Origin: a virus
Direction: 5' to 3' (one strand)
Virus record (IMG/VR): IMGVR_UViG_3300010413_000087
Location: 1-38,243 of that record
Length of the DNA: 38,243 nucleotides
Shown: positions 15,601-23,817 of the stretch, in pieces
Position numbering within the stretch: the stretch's first letter is position 1
Layout: each line of letters starts with the position of its first letter
The notes under the pieces: model-generated
What the model was told of the DNA's origin: nothing
The model's input: only the letters and a program-made list of their open reading frames with translations
Databases searched by the model: none
Position numbers and translations under genes: made by a program

Positions 15601-18600
15601 TGGGACATGACAGCTATGCGTATCCGTGGCACTCCAGCACAGAGTCGCCTTGAACGGTTGCTAGCGTTGGACCTGCAGCATACCCATGGGCTAGCCCCAG
15701 ACGAGGCCATGAGACTGGCGTCTGAGCGTGTGGGGGTCGGCGCATTCCCTGAAGGTGAACTGGCCGAGAGGTCGCTAGCCAGGGTACGGGCAGAGGCACA
15801 GGAGATCGCCGGCACGGTCGAGGCTGAGTCGAGGGTATACACTCGTGCCCAGTTCCGCCAGGATCTACGGACGGAGTTCCGGTTGGCGGAGAGCGAGGCA
15901 GTAGGGGTCGAGGCTGTGATGGAAGCCCGGGCGCAGTCATGGGCGGCTCGGACGGGTCGGGATGCTTCTGAGTATTACGGGGAGCGCATTGCCCGTATAA
16001 CCAGCGGCACGGAAAGGCCCGAGTGGATCGCTCCAGACTTTGTGGCGCGGTCGAAAGTGGAGTTTCTCGAGGACGGTCGAGCGGTGATCCGTGCGCTGGA
16101 TCAGCCCAACGTTTCAAGCGTGGTTCATGAACTGGGGCATGTGTTCCGCCGCGACCTTGACGCTGCCGACCTGGCTGTCGCCGAGGACTGGGCAGGGGTA
16201 CGCAATGGGATATGGACCGTCGAGGCAGAGGAGCGATGGGCGAGAGGGTTTGAGCGCTTCCTGGCCGAAGGAAGCGCACCGCACCCATCGCTATATAACG
16301 TCTTTACCCAGTTCAAGGATTGGTTGACCAGGATCTACCGCAATGTAGTCGGCAGTCGGATCGACATCGACCTGAGCGATGACGTGCGGGACGTGATGAA
16401 CCGGTTGCTGCGGGAGAGCGAGGTTCCCGAGTGGCAACGAGCGTACGTACGTTCCGCCACCCCCATAGGGGAAATGCCTATTCGCCGGCCGAGTGACCCC
16501 ACTGAACTGTGGCAGCTGGACGAGGAGCAGTGGTGGATAAACCAGAATGTCGATACGTTCGGTAAGGTCAATGGCCGGCTCACCCGGGAGTTAAACAGGC
16601 TCGAGTTGTGGTTCAATGTGGGTGCGGTGAAGAGTCGGCCATTGCCCCAGGCAGGGACCGTGCGCCGGGGGATCCGAGCCCACGATCTCGGCGAGTTCAT
16701 AGTCGATGCGATAAAGCAGGGGGTGACGCGGCCTTTGCTGGACCCGTCGGTGGACATCATGGATCTGGCCAGGGAGAGGGGGTTACTGGACGATCTCTCC
16801 ACTAAGGCTGCACAGGCCCGCCTCAAAGACTTTACGTCGGATATCGAGTCGCTACGGGCTGCGCGGCAGGCCATGGCCGATCCAACGAACCCCATATGGG
16901 GCAAGGATCTTCTCATCACGAATAACTCCAAGGCTGGAATGTCGTTGGATTTTGGTCTGGCCACCTGCCACCCCACGGTACCATGCCAAGAGTGCTATGC
17001 GGCGGACTTCATGTACAAGGGCGTCATCGGCAAGGTAATGAGGAACACCATTCTACTGTTTGAAGACCCTGTCGGGTTCGGCCGGCGGGCAGCACACGAG
17101 ATCAATATGCACTCGAAGACCGAGTTGCCGTTCATGCGGATGCTAGGTTCCGGTGACCTGACCTCCGACGAAATGATAGAGGCATTCAACATCATCGCCC
17201 AGAACATCGACCGGCCGATCCACATTTTCAGCCGCCACCATCACAACTTGGCGAAGCTAAAAGGGACAGAGGTAGCACCGTGGATAAAGATGGGCAGCAT
17301 AGACGCGGACCTGTACCGGCAGTACGGTCGGCGATATTTGCTGGAGAACCTCGAGAAGCGGGGTATCAACAATGCTTTTCTGTATACCGACGAGTCTGAG
17401 TTGGCCATTCTGGAGGAACTGTATCGGGACGATGCGCTCGGGCTAGTCTTCCCGACGAAGAAGAGTTTATGGGACAACCTCCCCGAGGAGTTGAAGGTGA
17501 GTTCGTGCCCGTGCGACGCTGCAGAACGCAATGCCGTGTCGTCGTGTTTGCAGTGTGCTCTGAGCCAGATGGGTTGCTACATGGTCTACGCCGACAAGTT
17601 CGTGGATAGCAACGGCAATGTCATCAAGGCGACTGCCCTAGAGACTAAGGCGCGCCCACTCCTAAGTTTTTTGCTCGAGGAGAGACAGGCGTATACTACG
17701 CTCAGGCGGGAAGGAAAGCTACCCGAAGTGGCACCCAGTCCCACCGCAGCGGCATTGCAAGAGGGGTTTCACAAGTTGTTGGGGAAGAGCATCACGGACA
17801 TCAACAAAAGCAAGAATAGCTACATCAAAGGCAAACAGGACTACATCCTACTGAAAGACGTTCGGTGGCCGGGGGATAAGATCCACCTGATAGACCGACA
17901 GAGAAGGCTGCAGGCCTTGCAGGCGAAGGATCCCACGGTCACGATGGCCGATCTGGTATCGACGTCGACGGAGAGGTACCTAGAACCTGCCGACGTGCTG
18001 AGTGAAGCGAATGGGTTCATCGGCAACTTCAAGGCGTTGCAGCAGCGGGCGAAGCTGGAAGGCAGGATGTATTTTCCAGGTGGGGAGATCCAGCCCGATG
18101 TAGGGTACGCCCGTTATGGTGAGCGACTGTCCGGTAGGGAATTGGCCGAGTTGGGAGAGCAGCAGAAGACGGAATGGTTGCTGACCGGGGAAGAGGCACC
18201 TGCAGCCCAATATCCCGTCCCGAGGAACGTGAAGTACGGGGTGCCCGAGGGATTGTACCAGTTGCAGGAGGGTACGCCTGGACTGCCTGCTGCGGGTGAT
18301 GTCGGCGCCCAGGCGGGAGCCGGCGGGGTACGCAATCCGAGGACGGAGGAATTGCTAGCCATAGTCGAGCCACAGGCACAACGAGCGCTCGACCAGATCC
18401 GTGATGGGTTGCGACGGGACTGGGATACGTGGAGCGCACGGCAGGTAGACGAGGAGACGATTAGGCAAGCGAGGGGGTGGGTCGAGGAGCAAGTCGCGCC
18501 GGCGATGCGGGATGCAGAGATTGCGTCGGCCGCGGCAGCAGAGACGGTCACCAACTTTGCGCTACACAACTACAAAGCGACCACGAAGCTGGACGATGCG

Positions 18601-20670
18601 CTGTCGCTCGTCTACCCGTATCACTTCTGGTACTCAAGAGCGGGAAAGAATTGGGCGAAACGGCTAGCCAGTAACCCGAGCCGGCTGGCGAACTATCTCC
18701 GCTATCGCACGATGATGCAGCGGATTAACGAGGAGCGAGGTCTACGGAAGAGGTTCGAGGGCAAGTGGAAGCTGCCTATCCCGAATGGCCTGCGCGAAGC
18801 GCTCGGATTGGAGTGGATGTCGCCGGCTGCGTACTTCGATCCCGTCCAATGGATGTTTCCGTATGCCACGTTTGACCGTGCGGATTTTGCCAGCGAGGAG
18901 GAGACTAACTCGTGGCTGGAAAGGGCGTACCGTACGATGCAGATGTACGCACCGCAACCCTACGCCTTTCTACAGGTACCTATGCAGCTAGCAGAGGTCG
19001 GTGGCCTCGAGGAGCGAGAGAGTTTCATGGATATCTGGCCACAGACGGCACCGATCCGCGCAGTGACAGCGGCAATCGGCCTCGGGGGACCGGAGGGCAT
19101 AGATATTGAGAAGCCGATCCGCAAGGCGTTGGGACTACCCGGGCAAGAGCAGTGGCAACCATATCGAGTGCGGCGGATGCTAGCGTCGATGGCAGCTGAC
19201 GAACCGTCGACGACCATGGTAGCACTCCGAGCCCAAGAGCTACAGGATAGGGTCGAGGAGCAGTTGCTACCGCTCGAGGTAGCAGTGGGGGACAGAGAAC
19301 CGGCCGGTGATGAACTGTACAACATTGCTCAGGAGTTCAACTGGACGACGGCCGAGCTAGCGGCAGCGATGGATATGCTTCGAGAGGCTACCGTACGAAG
19401 TGCAGCGGAGTTGGGGATCCGCAAGGCAACGGCGTACCTCACCGGGACCGGTATGACTGTCATGGCTGAAGGCGAGGAACGGCAGATGGAGTTGCAGCGG
19501 GAGGGTCTATCGAAGCTCTGGTCGCCCGAGAACCAGCAGGGCTCCTACGAGGCCTACCGACAGTGGAAGGATTCGCATCCAGAGGTACTCCCCAGGCAGA
19601 AGCAGTACAGAGCGCTACCAGACATCGCGGCCGGTATCGTCGAGATAGAGGAGCGCCAGGGGCTGGGCCCGGGCTCCCATGCCAACTACCTACGGCAACG
19701 GGAGGCCAAAGACCGGATCCATGCCAAGTATGACCGCATGGCGGATGAGCACCTTGCTTCGAACCCGGGCGACTGGGATGGGTATAGGGACATTGAGGAT
19801 GAGCGACGGCGGGAGATCGCGGTCGTCGAGGAACAGTGGCCATTGCCCGATGCCCAGGAGACGGAGAAGATGGCTGGGGACGAGATGCCGCAGGGATGGC
19901 AAGGGCAGTCGCCGGCCGAGTTTGCCGATTACGTGGCAGAGCAGGTAGCGTGGCATGTGCGGGATTCGGAGCCCAAACCGGAAATGTACACAGCCGGCGA
20001 TGAGATTGACTGGGATGGCTACTACGCAGCCCTGGAGGAATGGCAGGCTCAGATCCCCGAGACGCTACCGCAATTGGACGCAGTGCGCGGACTGGGTGGT
20101 CAGTATTCTGATATGACGCTCACCGAGATCCTGACTGCTATCCGCCAGCGATATGACTCCCCGCTTGAGGCAGTGGCCAGGATCTACCATGACATGTTGG
20201 GGGAGCAGTGGGACCGATACTGGCAGGCGCGGGAAGAGGGCCGGCAGGTCTACGACGAAACGGTGGGCGCGTTTCTCGCAACGCGCATGCCGGCCACTGC
20301 GCTCATCGGCGAGGTGTTGGAGCGCTATAAGGCGAAGGGCTGGACGGCAGAGCAGTTGCGTGGGGTGTACGCGAACGTGGTGTTTGGTGCCGCCGCTGCA
20401 GGCGCGGGCGATGCCGAGGGGATCCAGGATCTCGAGGGTGGCGCTGCACCGGGAAAATCGGGCACCACTGACGAAGAGATAGCCCAGCGGGTAGCCACCG
20501 AAGGCTGGCAGGCTGTGTATGGAACCCCCTGGTATGCCAGACGCAGGAGCGGGGGGGGTGGTGGTCGTGGTGGTCGTGGTGGAGGGGGTCGGCCATGGAG
20601 TCCGTATGTGCCACCCCGATGGGAGCAACCGGCGAAGGAGTATGGGGGACCACGTTGGAGGAGGATCTAG
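12604..20670 (+). CDS. Giant multi-domain internal virion (polyvalent-type) protein
   Basis: A 2688-aa protein, 21% of the genome. The first 90 residues are Gln/Pro-rich. Residues about 470-530 (YWFRNAVDNAGTLAYDGI) and 1990-2130 (YPYHFWYSRAGKNWAKRLA, then Met/Trp-rich amphipathic segments) resemble ejection proteins that line a DNA channel. Residues about 700-1060 are long helices. H1175-E-L-G-H1179 is a zincin motif, followed by a likely third ligand region (EERWARGFERFLAEG). Residues about 1440-1670 are Cys-rich: C1455-x5-C1461-x2-C1464, an SGDL motif near 1517, then C1635, C1637, C1648, C1651, C1658. This resembles the phage gene-product-88 family from memory. The C-terminus is an RGG-rich tail. 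It probably enters the host with the DNA. Confidence 0.72.
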   Translation: MTNWWTRESAERNEEAEQWSSSANTWYQYLQQQQQQMQPQSGSPFAPPATDVELPSRYAPPQMPEYGPEYRQGQADNWWDWLWGGVRGRVEEAWHRPLEEPAVEEEPETFTEAWQRVSEDVQAEEGLGRIGAALGGAAGLLAQGAGRLVEGVVEPVVRGTGVLGQSLSAGFQAIQEPANVLEQLTGAAAIALRGEADTETVQEWAPLTERTWSLAWQQAQERLGIRDPEELQPGQMTTEAWGRDVLGRALDDVKSGRRTASQIVQEEQLPIAEFLGAFAADPLNVIDAINPSNVRRINAAIESSEVAYATRAAELAQQASDLGEGSRVRRVVDRVFGGPEGAQRLNPLAATATAKVDQDLAGVYLFVTGLTHDVGNGGEAVRRLRDWIADPAAAADVYGAALASERGLQAAEVLKGLDLNTLATGIPGRRFNARAFASEVGLYAREVLEETHGLVDPQGYAKFARAFKGFSSEFYLTLKPGYWFRNAVDNAGTLAYDGILALDTPAHIDEYLDAIGAISLRASELGAIRESKLPSVLGRASNMARTFLAKAHIGEDAFFRRGYVGAHRRTWGKLWQSGANVPNVPDSLTHLERELLSAARSSRSSKALADEIETMLRATTPGEGLRDIVGYLDDDALQALSPAMLDDLRMQITSATSMDEVEGILARAQESILAHGDEALVGTVIDPAEVRSVWTDTEIEEMRASLATSLMEDARRFGLDEDQAVASIAASFRRWEELDLQLQQAVSSNMRQAAELTSNDALQVVYRANRRSQRILEETRRVVDAAREEAWAKASAVKGVSAVRRAELDVIWGDYFALASRQWDAAYAARMAEMENAWADLQRVAAGESFRSISGLDARAMMEERVDYAARRARDARVALDEAADFDQRLDILRARVDIARERAWGAANGLPDQRTLDLLDSADRMEQIIARKWRAEREYLRQSMLKRREAALAALEQAREISKTLQHDTNVELFNVELWFRAAQDALAKERFRELAQVWDMTAMRIRGTPAQSRLERLLALDLQHTHGLAPDEAMRLASERVGVGAFPEGELAERSLARVRAEAQEIAGTVEAESRVYTRAQFRQDLRTEFRLAESEAVGVEAVMEARAQSWAARTGRDASEYYGERIARITSGTERPEWIAPDFVARSKVEFLEDGRAVIRALDQPNVSSVVHELGHVFRRDLDAADLAVAEDWAGVRNGIWTVEAEERWARGFERFLAEGSAPHPSLYNVFTQFKDWLTRIYRNVVGSRIDIDLSDDVRDVMNRLLRESEVPEWQRAYVRSATPIGEMPIRRPSDPTELWQLDEEQWWINQNVDTFGKVNGRLTRELNRLELWFNVGAVKSRPLPQAGTVRRGIRAHDLGEFIVDAIKQGVTRPLLDPSVDIMDLARERGLLDDLSTKAAQARLKDFTSDIESLRAARQAMADPTNPIWGKDLLITNNSKAGMSLDFGLATCHPTVPCQECYAADFMYKGVIGKVMRNTILLFEDPVGFGRRAAHEINMHSKTELPFMRMLGSGDLTSDEMIEAFNIIAQNIDRPIHIFSRHHHNLAKLKGTEVAPWIKMGSIDADLYRQYGRRYLLENLEKRGINNAFLYTDESELAILEELYRDDALGLVFPTKKSLWDNLPEELKVSSCPCDAAERNAVSSCLQCALSQMGCYMVYADKFVDSNGNVIKATALETKARPLLSFLLEERQAYTTLRREGKLPEVAPSPTAAALQEGFHKLLGKSITDINKSKNSYIKGKQDYILLKDVRWPGDKIHLIDRQRRLQALQAKDPTVTMADLVSTSTERYLEPADVLSEANGFIGNFKALQQRAKLEGRMYFPGGEIQPDVGYARYGERLSGRELAELGEQQKTEWLLTGEEAPAAQYPVPRNVKYGVPEGLYQLQEGTPGLPAAGDVGAQAGAGGVRNPRTEELLAIVEPQAQRALDQIRDGLRRDWDTWSARQVDEETIRQARGWVEEQVAPAMRDAEIASAAAAETVTNFALHNYKATTKLDDALSLVYPYHFWYSRAGKNWAKRLASNPSRLANYLRYRTMMQRINEERGLRKRFEGKWKLPIPNGLREALGLEWMSPAAYFDPVQWMFPYATFDRADFASEEETNSWLERAYRTMQMYAPQPYAFLQVPMQLAEVGGLEERESFMDIWPQTAPIRAVTAAIGLGGPEGIDIEKPIRKALGLPGQEQWQPYRVRRMLASMAADEPSTTMVALRAQELQDRVEEQLLPLEVAVGDREPAGDELYNIAQEFNWTTAELAAAMDMLREATVRSAAELGIRKATAYLTGTGMTVMAEGEERQMELQREGLSKLWSPENQQGSYEAYRQWKDSHPEVLPRQKQYRALPDIAAGIVEIEERQGLGPGSHANYLRQREAKDRIHAKYDRMADEHLASNPGDWDGYRDIEDERRREIAVVEEQWPLPDAQETEKMAGDEMPQGWQGQSPAEFADYVAEQVAWHVRDSEPKPEMYTAGDEIDWDGYYAALEEWQAQIPETLPQLDAVRGLGGQYSDMTLTEILTAIRQRYDSPLEAVARIYHDMLGEQWDRYWQAREEGRQVYDETVGAFLATRMPATALIGEVLERYKAKGWTAEQLRGVYANVVFGAAAAGAGDAEGIQDLEGGAAPGKSGTTDEEIAQRVATEGWQAVYGTPWYARRRSGGGGGRGGRGGGGRPWSPYVPPRWEQPAKEYGGPRWRRI

Positions 20671-20673
20671 GCA

Positions 20674-21033
20674 ATGCCGACACAATCATTTGCGGATGTA
20701 GTACGGTGGCTACAGACTCCAGCGGGCTTAGGCGCAGCTGTAGTCGGGCTAACTGCGGTGGCTCGGAAAATAGCCAAAGGCCGGCAGGAGTCGAGTGCGC
20801 TCGCCCGATGGGTAGCCAGTCACTTATACATTGTGAGCGTGGCGATTGCCATTGTTCTGGCGGCAGGTGCGTTCCTGGTGCAGACGTACGCACTCGATAG
20901 GTACGTCGAGGAGTGGTGGCCGGTCGTCATACTTATCCTAAGCGTCGTGACCTGGGGCGCAAGCCAAGGTATCTACACCACGGTGGGCGCAATAGGGAGG
21001 GTGGTGGAGGGTGGCAACAGCAAACCAAAGTAA
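20674..21033 (+). CDS. Multi-pass membrane protein, holin candidate
   Basis: A 119-aa protein with three hydrophobic segments: about 17-31 (AGLGAAVVGLTAVAR, weak), 50-71 (LYIVSVAIAIVLAAGAFLVQ) and 81-107 (WWPVVILILSVVTWGASQGI). Short charged loops separate them and the C-terminus is basic. Size and topology fit a class I holin, and the next gene is a second small membrane protein. However, no endolysin lies beside it. A virion membrane-interaction role is an alternative. GGAGGAGGATC precedes the ATG. Confidence 0.55.
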   Translation: MPTQSFADVVRWLQTPAGLGAAVVGLTAVARKIAKGRQESSALARWVASHLYIVSVAIAIVLAAGAFLVQTYALDRYVEEWWPVVILILSVVTWGASQGIYTTVGAIGRVVEGGNSKPK

Positions 21034-21047
21034 CGCAGGAGTAGTGC

Positions 21048-21281
21048 ATGGCGGACAACGACAGGAATGGCCCAGTGACCTGGAAGGCACTCGAGGAAGG
21101 GTGCTCGTATGGGCGCTTGATGGTGTATAGGGTGGATCAGTTGGAGAACAGGCTCGAGAAACAGACGCAGGCGATAGAACGCTCGGATGCGAAGGTAGAT
21201 CGGCTGACATGGGCAGCGGCAGCGCTGGCGCTGTCCTTTGGGGTGTCGGCCCTTTTCCTGGCGTTGAACCTGCTCTTATGA
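21048..21281 (+). CDS. Coiled-coil protein with C-terminal membrane anchor
   Basis: A 77-aa protein with a coiled coil (residues about 27-53, VDQLENRLEKQTQAIERSDA) followed by one C-terminal membrane span (54-77, WAAAALALSFGVSALFLALN). This layout matches XhlA-like holin partners and anti-holins. The ATG is preceded by GCAGGAG. It probably works with the membrane protein just upstream. The N-terminus would remain cytoplasmic. The lysis role is inferred from topology only. Confidence 0.55.
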   Translation: MADNDRNGPVTWKALEEGCSYGRLMVYRVDQLENRLEKQTQAIERSDAKVDRLTWAAAALALSFGVSALFLALNLLL

Positions 21282-21408
21282 CTGCAACAACCGTTGCTAC
21301 AAACCCCTGCAAAGCGGGGTGGAGTAGATAGAACCATGGTAGCCGCGCAGCTGGACGGTGGCCAGGTGGTTGAAAAAAGTGTTGCATAAAACGACGAAGG
21401 AGGTACGT
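21282..21408. other. Intergenic leader before scaffold gene
   Basis: A 127-bp gap without a convincing gene. GCAAC-AACC-GTTGC and ACCCC-TGCAAAGC-GGGGT are two small hairpins (about 21284-21318), neither followed by a T-run. The rest leads to a very strong GAAGGAGG site, which fits the high expression needed for scaffold and capsid. A TTGAAA at 21370 has no matching -10, so no promoter is claimed. Confidence 0.5.
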
Positions 21409-22260
21409 ATGGGAAACGATGTGAGCGCAGAGTTGCCGCACCAGGCGGAGGGTGCCGTCGAGGGTCGGCCCGCCGAGCCGCAGCCTGCTCCCGGGAGTGG
21501 CCAGCAAGTCGCTGGAGCACCTGGGGAGGGGGAGCGGAAGGTAGGAGATCCAGCAGGGGCACAGCTGCCTGATGTAGCGAGGGCTGGGCTACCGGATGGG
21601 ATGTCACTGTCAGAGTATGTGAAGGCTGAAGTCGACAAGGTGCGGAAGGAATATGAGGGCAAGGACGGGCACCTAAGCCAACTACGTGCCACGTACGAGA
21701 GAAAGCTCGCCGAGACAAAGGCACACCAGACAACAGAGGCACAGCGGGCGCTTCAGCAGGCGCAGGCGTTGGTCGAAAAGAACCCCCGACAGGCAGCACA
21801 GTTGATGGCTGAACAGCTATCAGCCTATGTCGCTAGGGATTCTCAGTCGGTCGCCGAGGAGCAAATGAGCCATTGGGCAGCGGGGGTGGCCGAGCAATTC
21901 GGGCTAACCATCAACGACCCAGAGGTCACAGAACTACTCGAAGAGGTAGGCCCGCTGACCGATCCACGGTCGTCGTACGAACTGCTGGGTCGCATGGCAC
22001 AACTTCAGATCGACCGGCAGAAGAAGGACCGGGACGCTGCAGTGCAGTCACTGTCCGAGTTCACGAAAGCGCTTCCTTCGCTTGTACGTCAACAGGTACT
22101 AACTGTGCTAACAGAGGGTGGCATGGCTGATGTGGATCCCAGCCGGCCAGGTCGCCCAGCGACCGCGAACAAGAACCCAATCGCCGAGATACAGGATCCT
22201 AGCGTACTCCTGGCAATGGCCGCGAAGTCGGCAAAGGAGAAACGCGCCAAAAACCAATAA
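21409..22260 (+). CDS. Scaffolding protein
   Basis: A 283-aa protein directly upstream of the major capsid gene. GAAGGAGG precedes the ATG. Residues 1-70 are disordered (Pro/Gly/Glu/Ala). Residues about 75-160 are a long charged coiled coil (SLSEYVKAEVDKVRKEYEG, RATYERKLAETKAHQTTEA). The C-terminal half is helical and ends in a basic tail (AKSAKEKRAKNQ), the usual capsid-contact end of scaffolds. Acidic, helical, coiled-coil composition and position are the evidence. It would assemble inside the procapsid and leave before DNA fills the head. Confidence 0.78.
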   Translation: MGNDVSAELPHQAEGAVEGRPAEPQPAPGSGQQVAGAPGEGERKVGDPAGAQLPDVARAGLPDGMSLSEYVKAEVDKVRKEYEGKDGHLSQLRATYERKLAETKAHQTTEAQRALQQAQALVEKNPRQAAQLMAEQLSAYVARDSQSVAEEQMSHWAAGVAEQFGLTINDPEVTELLEEVGPLTDPRSSYELLGRMAQLQIDRQKKDRDAAVQSLSEFTKALPSLVRQQVLTVLTEGGMADVDPSRPGRPATANKNPIAEIQDPSVLLAMAAKSAKEKRAKNQ

Positions 22261-22275
22261 CTATGGAGGATTACC

Positions 22276-23274
22276 ATGCCTGTCACGATTAACGATATCG
22301 CCCAGGCTAGCGAGTCGCCACTGTACAAGGGGGTTCTGTTGCAGATCTTGCAGACCTCCGATATCATTGGCAAGCTGCCGTGGGTTAACAAAAAGGCCCT
22401 TCAGGTCACGGGTGTTCGCGTACAGAACCTCGTCACTCCCGGTTTCCGAGTGTGGAACGGTGGGTACAGTGAGGACACTTCGGATCTGGAGCAGTGGACC
22501 GACGGGTTGTTCCCGTTCGGGCTTGACCTCTATCTCGAAAAGCAGTTCGAGGATCTAGAGGATCTTATCGAGCCGGCCAGTGTGACGCAGCAACGGGCTG
22601 CGCTGCAGGCCACTTCCATGGAGTTCAACTACCATTTCATCGAGGGCACCCCCGCCGGTGGTGGGTTCTCGGGGCTGCGGCATCGTGTAATGGATGCCGG
22701 CACCCCGGCCGCGTGTCGCATCGACCTGGCTTCTTCGGGAGACGCACTGAAGGTACTGGCTAGTGCCGCGAACTCCCATACCCTGTTGGATGCCATCCAT
22801 GAGGGGATCGACGTGCTGGGCGGCAAGTGCGACATGATCATCAGCAACCGTCGAACCCGTCTCGCTCTGGCCTCCATCCTTCGCCGGCAGAACCTCCTCG
22901 ACACGACCCGGGACCAGTTTGACCGATGGATCGCTTCGTTTATGGGCGCCCAGCTAATCAACATCGGCACCCGGGCGGACCAAGCTACAGACATCATTGC
23001 GGAGACTGAAGACCCGGGTGACGGTGGCGACGATGCGACCTCGATGTATCTGGTACGCACCGGCACCCCGAACGGGGATGCCAATGTCATCGGTGGTGAT
23101 GGTCTGCACGGGATCCAGAAGGAGAACCCTGTCATCTACGACCCGTTGAACGGCGGGGAAATGGAAGCTCGGCCGGCCTACATTCGAAGGCTCGATTGGC
23201 CACTGACCGTCTCTCAGGTGGGCGATCAGGTCTGTATCGTCAGAGTCTACGGGTTCCGCCCGTATACTGCCTAG
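22276..23274 (+). CDS. Major capsid protein (HK97-like fold)
   Basis: A 332-aa coat protein. The N-terminus (MPVTINDIAQASESPLYKGV) has a helix typical of this fold. It continues with E-loop-like strands (ALQVTGVRVQNLVTPGFRVW), a long spine helix region with QFEDLEDLIEPA, and an ATSMEFNYHFIEG segment. The central domain has DMIISNRRTRLALASILR, near the end of the P/A domain core. The C-terminus returns to beta strands (WPLTVSQVGDQVCIVRVYGF). There is no N-terminal delta domain long enough to act as an internal scaffold, which agrees with the separate scaffold gene upstream. GGAGGA precedes the ATG. Confidence 0.88.
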   Translation: MPVTINDIAQASESPLYKGVLLQILQTSDIIGKLPWVNKKALQVTGVRVQNLVTPGFRVWNGGYSEDTSDLEQWTDGLFPFGLDLYLEKQFEDLEDLIEPASVTQQRAALQATSMEFNYHFIEGTPAGGGFSGLRHRVMDAGTPAACRIDLASSGDALKVLASAANSHTLLDAIHEGIDVLGGKCDMIISNRRTRLALASILRRQNLLDTTRDQFDRWIASFMGAQLINIGTRADQATDIIAETEDPGDGGDDATSMYLVRTGTPNGDANVIGGDGLHGIQKENPVIYDPLNGGEMEARPAYIRRLDWPLTVSQVGDQVCIVRVYGFRPYTA

Positions 23275-23276
23275 CC

Positions 23277-23299
23277 ACCGTGGTAGTAGCTACCATAGG
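23277..23299 (+). other. Hairpin after major capsid gene
   Basis: TGGTAG-TAG-CTACCA (23281-23295) is a perfect 6-bp stem, extendable by ACC/GGT on the outer side with an internal loop. It lies just after the capsid stop codon. Without a T-run it is not an intrinsic terminator. It may protect the 3' end of capsid mRNA or mark a processing site. Confidence 0.4.
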
Positions 23300-23320
23300 T
23301 GACCCTTAAGGAGGACAACG

Positions 23321-23785
23321 ATGGCTACTGGGTTTGGAATGGCGTTTGACAGTGTGATGATGCTGGCGGCAGCGGCGACGGTGACCGCGGACACGAGCGG
23401 CGGCATTACCACAATCAATGAAACACCGATGCGCGGTCTGACGGCGCGTTGGGTGGTCGCGACGCTGACGGCCGGCACCCTCGGTGGGGCTGTGCGGTTG
23501 CGGATCCTGGCGGCTAACAACAGTGCAAGTGAGTTTCAGACAATCGCAGCGTCGCCGGCAGTGAACGTGACTGCGATGTCGAGCGTCGGTGCCGATGGCC
23601 TCGAAGTGCTCGTGCGGTTTGGTTCGGACTGGAACTACATCAAGTATGCGGTCGATACCAATGGCACGGTTGTACTTCGGCATGAAGGCATCGGGCTGGT
23701 GGAGCAGGGGGTCAAGTTCCCCAAGTGGAGTTGGTTCGGCGGGGCAGCTTACTGGACAGACGGTACCGACGTCGCCCAGGCCTAG
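23321..23785 (+). CDS. Head decoration/stabilisation protein
   Basis: A 154-aa protein following the major capsid gene, with AAGGAGG before its ATG. It is almost entirely beta-strand (GITTINETPMRG, WVVATLTAGTLGGAVRLRIL, NVTAMSSVGADGLEVLVRFG, YAVDTNGTVVLRHEG) and has no signal peptide. Position and jelly-roll-like composition suggest a capsid surface or Bbp16-type protein that reinforces the head. Abundance should approach that of the major capsid protein. The assignment is by context. Confidence 0.6.
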   Translation: MATGFGMAFDSVMMLAAAATVTADTSGGITTINETPMRGLTARWVVATLTAGTLGGAVRLRILAANNSASEFQTIAASPAVNVTAMSSVGADGLEVLVRFGSDWNYIKYAVDTNGTVVLRHEGIGLVEQGVKFPKWSWFGGAAYWTDGTDVAQA

Positions 23786-23817
23786 CCGATGATGACGTAG
23801 ACAGGGGGGGGTGTACC

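Noticed and set aside
15614-16288. 224-codon minus-strand frame and other long antisense frames in the giant gene
   Set aside because: All lie opposite strongly coding plus-strand sequence and have improbable Pro/Arg/Ser-rich composition typical of GC-rich shadows.
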